Source: Ophthalmolycus amberensis (lineage: Eukaryota; Chordata; Actinopteri; Perciformes; Zoarcidae). From it: a DNA stretch of 64,000 nucleotides. Shown piece after piece: positions 40,701 through 52,335 of this stretch. The DNA lies in NCBI GenBank assembly GCA_024529925.1, contig JAFEUB010001068.1, positions 1,284,001 to 1,348,000 of the forward strand. Direction: 5' to 3'. The notes under the pieces are model-generated. The model worked only from the letters and a program-made list of their open reading frames with translations. It ran no database searches and was not told where the DNA came from. Each line of letters begins with the position of its first letter. Within the stretch, counting starts at the first letter, position 1. Made by a program: the position numbers and the translations under genes.

Positions 40701-40720
40701 GTGTACGTGTGTGAGGTGTG
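40701..40720 (+). other. nrsn1: nrsn1 5'UTR portion of the first coding exon
   Basis: A pyrimidine-rich stretch ending in ttcattgtag at 40691-40700 is a good splice acceptor. It leaves 20 untranslated bases before the nrsn1 ATG. This implies at least one upstream non-coding exon. Confidence 0.55.
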
Positions 40721-42301
40721 ATGGCGCTGTGCTCTGAGGCCTGTGTCTCCGGATCAGGAGGAGAATCCTCCAGCAGTGAGGTGAGCTGACTTTCCCTTGG
40801 TGATGATCTAATATATGCTTTGGTAACACGCTTTACCTGACTGCCATTTCATTTGGTCCCTTTGTGGCTGACATCCTTCCAGGCGGGTTCTGGCTGCCTT
40901 CAGTTTGGGGTTCGTTCCTATCTGCACCACTTCTACGAGGAGTGCTCGTCCTCCATGTGGGCGAGAGACCCGGAGGATCGGGGTTTCGTCCAGAGGCAGA
41001 CGTCCACCCTGTGGTGGAACTCACCAGTCTGGAAGGTAAAGAGCAACTACACTCTCCAATCTCTTTACATTACTCATTACTCATTAAATCCACCATTGGC
41101 ATCTGTTACATCCCATGAGAAATCATACATGCACCCAGGAAGTGATGCATGTTAATTATCAGGTTTGTTTAAAACGTATAACATCCCTGGAGACCCTCAT
41201 TTTACACTCAAAGTGAATTCATCCTCTCTAGCTTTAAGCTGTTCACTGATATGGTCAGTGGGTGAAGTCCCATGAGTGTATTTCTTAATGTTCCCCATTA
41301 CCCTTACACACGCTTTAAATCAAGCATACTTTTCTTCTTTTCTGTATTGTTGTTAATAATCATCTTTTGGGGCATTCTGCCTGCTCCCTTGTGCTGTAAC
41401 TATATTGATGTTAATATTACTGACTGACTGGAACTCAATCCATTGAGAGTCCCTTCTGTGGTAACTGCATCAATCAATTCAATTGATTACATGCTATTTC
41501 GAGGCTGATTATAAAAGCCTTTTAGTGCACGTCCCCTTTTCAACAATACATGATAGAAAACAAGTCATTTTTATTCCTGCCCCCCCCCCCCCCCCCCAGC
41601 TTCACCAGTGGAATCCAACATCCTGTCTCTGATTTACTCATGTAGTATTGTGCACACAGTGCACTGTCTCTGTGTGATGAAGTGGAAGCAGTGGTGTGGT
41701 GTCATTTGTTAAAGTGAGGGATTCATGAATTTGGATTTTTTTTTTGCATCACACACAACAAAATGACCTTTCCCAACGAGACGTGAAGACCACTGAGCAA
41801 ATAGGGCAAACTATTAAAAAAACAAAACACCAGGGCTGCACATATTTTGTACTTTTGGTTTATGTCTTTGTCTCCCTCTCCCTCCAGGTGTACCTGGCCC
41901 TGAGTCTGCTCATCCTGACTGCAGGCATTGCCATCCTGTCAGTTGGTTACTCCACTCCCCATAGAATTGAGTCGTTTGGAGAGGGGGACCTGTTTTTTGT
42001 GGACACCGAGGCCGTCAGCTTCAACAGGGGGCTGCATCTCCGCACCGCTGCAGGGATCGGGCTCTCCTGTCTTGGATCGGCCCTGGCGGCGATGGGGGTT
42101 GTTGTTTTGATCCTCTCCAGGGCCAATTTGAAAGAGAGGCTTTTCCACAGACCAGGGGAAGGGGAACGGAGAGGAGAGTCTGGGTCAAAATGGTGGGGAT
42201 TTAGGGATCCCAGGGATGTGGTCACTAAGCCTCCAGGTATAGAAAAGGGTAAGATACCCGTCACTCTGTCGAAAGTGGAAAATGTGCAGTCCACTTCTTA
42301 A
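40721..42301 (+). CDS. nrsn1: neurensin-1 (complete, three coding exons)
   Basis: Neurensin-1 is a small two-pass membrane protein of neuronal vesicles, linked in mammals to neurite extension and vesicle transport. Coding exons are 40721-40780, 40883-41035 and 41888-42301. All splice sites are GT/AG and phase 0, with introns of 102 and 852 bp. They join to 208 residues (human NRSN1 is 195). The family signature RSYLHHFYEEC is at residues 31-41, and WWNSPVWK precedes the first membrane segment (about 72-92). A loop containing GEGDLFFVDTEAV follows (102-114), then a second membrane segment (about 124-148). The C-terminus GKIPVTLSKVENVQ (192-205) is typical of NRSN1 rather than NRSN2. The ATG at 40721 lies 20 bases after a probable acceptor (tttttcattgtag, ending 40700), so the first intron is probably in the 5'UTR. 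The N-terminal 20 residues are Ser/Gly-rich and the least conserved part. The family call is firm; the choice of paralogue copy is not testable here. Confidence 0.93.
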
Positions 42302-44356
42302 AGCAGATCCCTGCTGAGCTAGAGGGCGTACAGGCTTTTGTTCTCGTCCTGGGGCCTCATTTGCCTTGTCTTATTATTGGTGTTGAAGGAACCAAGTGTC
42401 ATTTTAGCATGCAAGTTGTTCAAATGGAGGTTGTCTTGTGACCTGGATATCACAGTTGGACATAAAAGTCTGGACACCAGGATTTAAAATGGTAAAATCA
42501 ATTCATTCCCATGGAATTGCCGCAATCAGAGGCGGCAAAATTAAAACAAATGTTCCGTGTCGAGTTTGCGCAATTACCCAATATTGACCCCTGAGGGAAT
42601 GGGGAACCAGAGAGTCCAAAATAGAGAAAGTTATCGTAGCTTATTAGCTATCATGCACCACACTTCTGTTTGAGCATAAACTGCTCCAACGTCCATCGTG
42701 AGTGGTCTACTTTCAACACCTCTATGGTTTTAAAAGCACAACTTGATATGAATATATCTTTTAATAAATCCCAATTAAAATGTATAAATGAGGCCCCAAT
42801 ACTTAGCCAGAGACCGTGTAGCTCTATTGAACACCTTGTATTACAGGACCAGGATATAGTTGTTGACCATAGACTGTGTGCACTAGTGGTTTGTTTCAAT
42901 ACATTGAGTCGCGTCCACGTCAACACTCAAAGAGAGCAGCATCTCTAATGACTGATGACAGAAAATGATGTTTTTACCTCCCACTTTAGGGTTTGTCAAT
43001 ACAAACTTTAGCAACTGTTTTTTTTAAATAATGGTACCTGCAGCTTTCCAAATAGCTAGACAACGTGCTGAAATTGCATGTGTCACATAAAGAAACCTCT
43101 GTTTCTATTCGCATACATGTATATAGCCTACACACAAATTACAGGAGGTTCAGAAAGCTGCTACATGCAAAAGATTAATGATGAAACAAGATATTAACAA
43201 TTCTGTTTCCACCTTTTCACATAGCTCCACTAATGCTCAACCTGCTATATTCAACATGTGCAGTCACATGCACTTGCAATCGCACGCTCACGCAACCGCC
43301 CACACACAAATTCATGCTCCATTGACAATATTGCCTATTTTCTCCCCACTGTAATCTTGCTCTGTAATTGCCTGCAATGTGTCTCTAGGCAACAGTTGGG
43401 CTACAAGTGCTCCATTTTCAACCACGAACAAAGTACTCTTTTCTGATTGGCCCAGCACTTGCCCTCTCTTTATTTTCCCACCAATCAGAGTGTTTGTTGA
43501 CAGGCGTACACAGTGAAGCGGTGAGGTCAGAGGAATTAGCACCAGCACCTTAGAGGCCACCTGTTTGATGAGTCCAAGTAGCTTGAATAATAGAGAGAAC
43601 AACTTAGAAAGAAATTCAAAAATATAAACAACAAATATAGAATGATCGTGATGCACTGATTGGTTACCTGCACTGATTCCACTGGATTATTATTGATGTT
43701 TCATTGTTCTGTTGTGTTATTAGTTTAGATGAAGATAATGGAATAAAATGAGGATCAAGTGTCACGAGTACAAAACAAATGACCCAAATAAAATTGTGAT
43801 CTGCATACCTCAATGTATTAGTTTTTGTTAGTGTGAATTATACATTCATGCTCAATCGAATGGTTCTTTATATTTCTATAAGGTACCGTATCTTAACATA
43901 ACATCTCGTGCACACAGCTACACACCGACATCTATCCCCTTTAACGGCGAAAGCCCCGGCTTACATAGACCACTCCATCAGCAGTCAATCACGTCTGTAC
44001 CACGACTGCAGGCAAGTCCAATACGGCTCCTGAAACAAGTAAGCGATGAAGTTATTCATTACATCTAACCTTCCAGTGGAAAACGCTTTCGAATAACTTA
44101 CCATGTAAAATACATTTGCAACCAAGATCACAACATAAATAACTTCCTTAACCTTATCTACCTCCCCCCCATACTTGGTCGAATCTAATTACCTTGCCGA
44201 TGAAGTCATCCAGTGTAATAAATACAGGAAGTGGTTGTGCTCCTCCCCCTTTTGACTCTGGAACACATGGTGGGTATGGTAAGTACCAAAGAAAGAAAAT
44301 CATTAAATATTTGAATGCAGAACAGAAACAATCACAACATTTAACACCTAACTTTA
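42302..44356. other. nrsn1 3'UTR and following intergenic DNA
   Basis: No further coding exon. It contains the candidate poly(A) signals and, at 43442-43489, a pair of inverted CCAAT boxes. The minus frame at 43312-43656 (114 codons) has no recognisable domain. Confidence 0.5.
42763..43792 (+). promoter_or_regulatory. candidate nrsn1 polyadenylation signals
   Basis: AATAAA hexamers on the + strand downstream of the nrsn1 stop lie at 42763-42768, 43742-43747 and 43787-43792. Any could end the 3'UTR; the last two are close together in AT-rich sequence. Sequence alone does not decide which is used. Confidence 0.3.
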
Positions 44357-44620
44357 GTGATGGTCAGTGGCGGCTGGTCAATAGAGGGCCATGGGGCATG
44401 GCCCCACCATGAGCCACACAAAAACAAACAAACAAAAAAAACAATAAATTATAATAATCATAAATTATACAAATTGTCAATATTTGTGTTTTTGAACTAT
44501 GGAATGTACCCAGTAATGTGTGTAAAATATGATATCTGCGCAAAATATATGCTTTTCCTGCTCGTCCTCTGCGCCTGTGTGCTCTCTGCTCGTGCTCTCT
44601 GTCTGTGTGCACGACACTCT

Positions 44621-44799
44621 GAGAACGCGCAGCTTGGGGGGCCTAATCGTTTTGGCCCAAAAGAGGCGGGTCTATGAAGCAGTTTAGCCAATTGCTGATT
44701 CAAGATATAAATGAGTGACATACAATTTAGCCAATCAGCGCCCTCAAATAGATTCAGCTTGGGGACAGAACGATCAGGCCCCCCTCGCTGCGCGTTCTC
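44621..44799. repeat. imperfect inverted repeat inside the hAT-like element
   Basis: The arm at 44621-44663 (begins GAGAACGCGCAGC) pairs with 44758-44799 (ends GCTGCGCGTTCTC) with a few mismatches. Both arms carry GGGGGGCCT-ATCGTT or its complement. The spacer has two CCAAT-like motifs. It may be a nested fold-back element or a structural part of the host hAT. Confidence 0.75.
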
Positions 44800-45054
44800 G
44801 TCAGGAGAAGTCTCTACAGGCGCCCGCGCCAGCGCGAGCACTACTCCTCCAAGACCCGTTTGAGAGCCAAAGAGCTGATATCAGATCAGCCTGACCTCAC
44901 AATCAGACAGCAGACTCGCGGGAAAGGGAAGCAGTACATGCGAAGCTTCTGTACTAGCTGTACACCAGACAGGTTTGGCTAGCTGGATGACGTCATGCTA
45001 ATCATTTATTTAGCTTTTTAAAACAACGGGTACGGATCCAGCACGGACAGTTAC

Positions 45055-45142
45055 GGGAGTGAGGGATGAGGAGGTAAGGAAACATGAGAACACCAGGGTA
45101 GGGAGTGAGGGATGAGGAGGTAAGGAAACATGAGAACACCAG
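45055..45142. repeat. 42-bp direct tandem duplication, period 46
   Basis: Positions 45055-45096 recur exactly at 45101-45142, separated by four bases (ggta). The unit begins gggagtgagggatgagg. The exact identity suggests a recent slippage or duplication event within the hAT-like element. Confidence 0.9.
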
Positions 45143-45588
45143 TACACACATGAGAGCTCTGTCAAGCTACATATTAGACAAATTGAACATATTTTATTCT
45201 ACATAGTTGTCCTCAGTGTCATCTGCTTAACTTGGTCATGGAGGCATCAACATGTAATAGAGATGTTAAATTAACAGTGAAAACTCATCATAGCTTAATT
45301 TAACATCAGTATTCATAATTACACTTCATGTTTACTTCTCCTGATCTTCACCTTCTATAACAAGGTCCATAGGGGCATCTCAATAAATAAACATGTTATA
45401 TTATATTATAGAAGTGTTATTTGCTGATTGTTTTCGTGTTGGAATACATGTTAAATATTTAACTGCCAAGTAATAATGCGTGTTTGATACTTACATTTTT
45501 TTTGCATTAAATCATACTGGGATGTTTGCTGAAATTGATAGGATGGCCCTACCTAGAACATTTTCCACCAGCCGCCACTGGTGATGGT

Positions 45589-45933
45589 GAGATGAAGCCT
45601 CATGAGGCATCGAACCACTTCAGCCAATTGGTTCGAGAAAGGGTTCATTTCTCGAAGCTTCATGTGCACACGAAACCACCTACTGGCCAAGTGTATAATC
45701 ACAGGCAGCTGTATCTGAACCACATAATGTGATGCATTGAATTTTTGTGTCTGTTATGGCTGTTGGGAATGACTATGAATTACAAAAATGTATGACCAAA
45801 TCATTTCTGTACATAAATTATCACACATGTGCATAATAAAATATTTTTTGAATGTATTCTGTGTGTGTAAATTTTCCCAAAATGGTAGTATCATATGATA
45901 TGGCAGGTTGTGTAATAATGTTATTATGTCACT
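45589..45933. other. tail region of the BED-hAT relic
   Basis: Sequence between the hAT-like insertion and the BED-transposase stop. It includes GAAGCCTC and CGAAGCTTC motifs near 45594-45660 that look like subterminal repeats of the older hAT. The junction sequence tagtgatggtgagatgaagcc, read across the insertion, may be that element's terminus. No gene seen. Confidence 0.4.
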
Positions 45934-46485
45934 TTAGGAAAATGGCATGGGCTTAAGCAGGCAGAGGACAGTGAAAGTGCTTGTGGAACTAGGAAGTTTG
46001 GACACAAATGCCCTGAATCCAACATCATCCACAATACTGAAGGGCTGTGTGTCCTTCACTATCATGGAGACGAGGGCTTCATCCAGCTCTTGTTTTCTGG
46101 TGGCTGGTTAAAAGAGAATAAATACAGTGTCTGTTACCTGTCTTTATTTGCACAATAAACAAAAGTGAACAGGGAAAATTTGTGATGGTGCATTTGTAAT
46201 ATTGTAATGACTTACCATGGCTGGGTGAAGCTCCAGTTTCCTCCTTATTCTCATGCAAGGCACGGTAATGCCTTAGCATGGATGAGGTGTTGTTATTGTA
46301 CCCCAACTCCTTGGAGCACAATAAACACCTCACCTTTGAATAAAATAAGAAACTGTGAAAAACAGTTCTTGATAAGCAAACCTAATGTGTCTGAAATAGA
46401 GTTAGATTTAGCTTACCTTATTAGGAGTTATTAAATCAAAGTGTTCCCACACAGGGGAAATCCTCCTCTTCCGAGCTGGCTCCAT
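45934..46485 (-). pseudogene. internally deleted hAT transposase gene with BED zinc finger (ZBED-like)
   Basis: Three exons on the minus strand, 46485-46417, 46333-46216 and 46103-45934, have intact donors (gtaagc, gtaagt) and acceptors and join in frame to 118 residues. Residues 1-51 form a complete BED finger: W13 and F16, C26-x2-C29 (VRCLLCSKELGYNNN), then H45-x4-H50 (HYRALH). Exon 3 begins TRKQELDEALVSMIVKDTQP and runs to FRAFVSKL, the conserved N-terminal region of ZBED-type hAT transposases. After SKL the match stops and a short unrelated tail ends at TAA, so the catalytic RNase H-like and dimerisation regions are missing. An internal deletion is the simplest reading. It could still make a short DNA-binding protein. 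The family call is firm; whether it is expressed is unknown. Confidence 0.8.
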
Positions 46486-46924
46486 CTTATCACCTATCCT
46501 TCTCTCCTCACTCTCCTAACTCTCCAAACTATCTCTCTCTCTCTAAACTCTCCAAACTATATAAACGCTATCCAAACTATCCAAACTCTCAACTGACCGC
46601 AACTCTCCACCAACAACCCACATTTTGAATGGAGCCTGAGGGGTTTATATTGCTGTCAAACCTCCCGGCAAAATCTGAACCACTTCCCGAAGCAGTCACA
46701 TGGTACAGCCTGGCAGCGAGGCTTCGGACGTCATCATTTTTGGCTCCTCCCCTAAATGAAGCAAGCCTCGATACGCTTTCTGCAGAAATGCTGATGTTAA
46801 AGATAAGGCAAACCTGGGATAGTTCGTATCTTCAGGCGCAGCTACATGAAGCAAGATGGCTGAACAAACAATTACCGAGCACGGTGAAATAAGTAAGAAA
46901 TATAGCCGTGAAACATCGCACTCA
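46486..46924. other. 5' leader and subterminal region of the BED-hAT relic
   Basis: It contains short tandem repeats of the type ctctccaaactat (46498-46600), a TATATA motif in the minus orientation near 46560, and CGAAGC and GAGGCTTC motifs at 46680-46780 similar to those near 45600. These may be promoter and subterminal sequence of the older hAT. I could not define a matching terminal inverted repeat. Confidence 0.35.
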
Positions 46925-47880
46925 CTTTCTCACACTATACTGTGACTTGTATGGCATAGTACACTATGACATTTTGTGACAAATTATACTAAGACTTTCT
47001 AATGACATATTTTACTTTACATTTTTAAAACCCTAATCTTTTAGTCATACCATACTCTGACTTTTTTCAACATGCTATACTATGACTTTTGCATCACTTA
47101 TTCGGACAAACTTCATGTGACTTTTTATGACTTTTTCAACATACTATGACTTTTCGAAATGGTAAACTATGCTTTTTTAAATACTTATTCCGACATATAT
47201 TTTTGTCTTTTTTTCATCATGCTACACATCCGCATATGCTCACATAACTGATTTTGGACTTGCACTTTTGTTCTGTTCTTTATTGTTGTTTCGTGAATAA
47301 ATTTGTTTATTTATGGATTCTCAACTCGTATGATCTCGTATTTGTGTTGTGGTTACAACACTAACGTTATAGTAGACTTACTATAGTATGACTTTTTTGA
47401 CTATATTGTGACTTGTTTTCGACATACCGGTACTATACCAAATCATTTTACAGCTTTTCTTTATATACTATCATATATCTTTTTTCAGCATGATATACTA
47501 TGATTTTATGACTTTCTTAGACATACTATACTATGACTTTTTTCAACATGATATACTATGATTTTGTCTTTCCTATACTATGACTTTTTCAGAGATGCTA
47601 TACCGTCTTATTTTCTTGACTTTTTTCAACTTACTACACCGTGACTTTTTTATGACTTTTATCGATAGTGTCAACTTTTATGGATTTTTCCAACATAATC
47701 ACTATGAATTATTTTTCAGATAATATGACTTTTTTTGACATGCTATAGTTTGACTTTTTTGTACATACTATGCTATGAATTTCTTTTACGGCTGTGTTTT
47801 CAAAATACTATACAATAAATATAATGTTTTGACTTTTTATGGATTTTATAAACTAAACTATGACTTTTTTTTCATGGATT
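46925..47880. repeat. degenerate AT-rich satellite, unit about 25 bp
   Basis: Many divergent copies of a unit close to CTATGACTTTTTTCAACATG plus CTATA recur, for example at 47055-47090, 47380-47400 and 47520-47620. Copies vary in length and sequence. The array is interrupted at about 47215-47385 by unrelated sequence containing gtgaataaatttg. Every frame is closed by frequent stops. Confidence 0.8.
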
Positions 47881-48111
47881 AAAAAAAAACATACAAAGTA
47901 ACCTGATCAAGGTCTGTGTCCCGAAACTAAAACATCCCTGAATACAAGTGAAGAAGACAGTGTGCTGGAGTTTTTTCCCATTCTAAAACACTATGAAAAG
48001 ACAATACAATTACTTGTTTTCAAATTTTCTGACAGCAGGAATTCTTTGAGAGTGAATCCTGAACACAAATGAACTAGACCAGGTAGCCTCATACAGCAAC
48101 TTTGGGGTGTT

Positions 48112-48148
48112 GATTATGCTAATCTCATGTAAAGAGATTAGCATAATC
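48112..48148. repeat. perfect 15-bp inverted repeat, 7-nt loop
   Basis: GATTATGCTAATCTC (48112-48126) and GAGATTAGCATAATC (48134-48148) are exact reverse complements around atgtaaa. Just downstream, gtagctcacaatacat is directly repeated (48208-48240). Confidence 0.95.
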
Positions 48149-48387
48149 TCACATGTGTGCACCTGCTTATGAACAAGGTGGCTTTCATTCAATTGGAACA
48201 AGACACGTAGCTCACAATACATGTAGCTCACAATACATGTGTGCGGTGTGAGCAGACCTCAGGGAGATATAAAGGATGAGAAAAAGAGGAAGCACATCTA
48301 ACAGTTGAAGACCCAGATATTTTTTCATTAAAAACAAACTTGAAAGGAGAATATCAGACTAGTCGAGTGGCCGTGGATGTTGCACAC

Positions 48388-48513
48388 ATGGATCACAATG
48401 ACAACACTATTGTTATCACAATCTATCCAGAAGAGAACATACCAAACGTTATGGGAATCCGTATAATCGATGGACATTTGTCACACAAATGTGAACCTGC
48501 TGATGAGAACTAG
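48388..48513 (+). other. unassigned 41-residue ORF downstream of a TATA-like box
   Basis: ATG 48388 to TAG 48513 encodes 41 residues, beginning MDHNDNTIVITIYPEE and ending CEPADEN. The same frame stays open upstream to about 48279. TATAAA is at 48268-48273. I recognise no family, signal peptide or domain. It may be chance; reported because of the promoter-like motif and the ordinary protein-like composition. Confidence 0.2.
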
Positions 48514-49833
48514 AGGATTGCCAAAGTCAGTATACGGATTCATTGTCTTTATGAATGTCTGTACAAAATCCTGTGATATCAGTAGATATTGATATCATAT
48601 TAATATACGCTATTACATTCAGCACAATCATGAGCTATCCCCATGACAACTGAGCAATTTCATCCGCTGATGAAAATTGAGATGCAAATAAAAGTTCCTG
48701 GAAAAAAAAAACAATCTTGAATGTGGAGTTTGAGATGTTTGTTCAATCTGCAGTATAACCTTTGTTCTTTCCTCAGTAAAAGTAACACAATTAATATTTT
48801 ATTACTGGCATTTGTTCTTGGGACATGCTACAAGCCAACAAAATGATCTCAAATCCTGAAACGGTCAAATTATGTTCTCAAACTTTTAATTATCAACGTA
48901 TTTTGCCCTTGTTTTGCTAGCAACAAATGACTGCTGAGAGCAGCAGAGTTTTACTCGAACAGTTTGCAAAACTGAGTGTTAGATATACAGTACAAAATGT
49001 ATCATCTGCCTGTGAGATCCTGTGTGTGAGGTGTAGCTGTGGGTAGGTGCAGGACTGTGTGTGTGTGTGTGTTCGTGAGCTGTATTTATGTCTGAATGAG
49101 AACATCGTGTTACTTTGGGTAGATGAGTCGCAGCTGTGAGTGTGAGGAGGGACACCTAACGTTCACTAATGGAGACGGCGTGTACGTACACACACTAACT
49201 CTAGGTCACAACTTGTCCTCAGAATCGTAATTGTTTTGCACCACTTGTAGCTACATGCTGTGTTTACTGGCCCTCTGATGTTCCCTAACCTTCTAATATG
49301 CAGTATGCTAGTGGACCTGATACATAACAATGGAGGTTCCTGTGACCTTTGACGTACACAATTATTTTCTATTGTAAATTATAATAATTAACTGCATTGA
49401 TTGTTTAAAGGCCACACTTAAAAAACATGCTAAATATATATATATTTGTATGGGATGCAGGATGTGTTTGTCTGCATGATACTCGGAGTCTCTTTTTCTT
49501 TCTGTGGCAAAATCAACACATCATGCCTGCATTAGAGCTAGCTTCAGTGCCATCACACAGGGACTATTTTCTGTCGCGTTGTCAACATGCTCCTTGCACA
49601 CTTTGAGCGCACGTTTGCACGGATGATTTGAGCACGCTGGGTTTATTAGAAACTATGCAAGTGCATAATGAGATAGAAAAGTGGAAGCGGTGGCAGCGTT
49701 TCCTGTGAAGATGGAGGCCGATACGCTCCACTGACTGCAAAGCTCGGAGTGTGAGTCACACTGTTGTGGGAGAGAAGCGCACAGCCGAGGATTGGGCTGC
49801 AGTCTGCTCGGCTGATTGGCAGACCCATCCATC

Positions 49834-52194
<2,361 letters not shown>

Positions 52195-52335
52195 CTAATG
52201 GCATGGCACTAGGGACGGCAATATCAGTCTGTTGGTCAGCCTACCGCCTTAGTCAGGACTTAAATATCTAAACAACTATTGGATAGATTGCCATGAAATA
52301 TGGTGTGGATATCCATGATGCTAAGAGGTGCAATC
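52195..52335 (+). repeat. teleost interspersed repeat fragment A
   Basis: It carries gctaatggcatgg, agggacggcaatatcagtctg, caactattggatagattgcc and atgaaatatggtgtgg in the order known from a widespread teleost repeat. The rest of that repeat's sequence appears separately at 57010-57390. Confidence 0.65.

Larger units (their letters stand above)
44365..45580. mobile_element. hAT-like non-autonomous DNA transposon, 1,216 bp
   Basis: The element starts CAGTGGCGGCTGGT (44365-44378) and ends with the exact reverse complement ACCAGCCGCCACTG (45567-45580). It is flanked by the 8-bp direct repeat GTGATGGT at 44357-44364 and 45581-45588. Terminal CAG...CTG and an 8-bp target duplication are diagnostic of the hAT superfamily. 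No transposase ORF is visible inside. It contains a large inverted repeat (44621-44799) and a 42-bp tandem duplication (45055-45142). Confidence 0.92.

Noticed and set aside
43312..43656. 114-codon minus-strand frame beginning with a hydrophobic segment
   Set aside because: It lies in the nrsn1 downstream region and shows no family signature; AT-rich start gives Phe/Leu-rich residues by composition.
44194..44412. 72-codon + frame ending inside the hAT element (TGSGCAPPPFDSGTHGG)
   Set aside because: It crosses the transposon boundary and has no family match, so it cannot be one gene.
48180..48250. Possible CRISPR-like direct repeat (gtagctcacaatacat twice)
   Set aside because: Only two copies, no regular spacers, and the host is a vertebrate.
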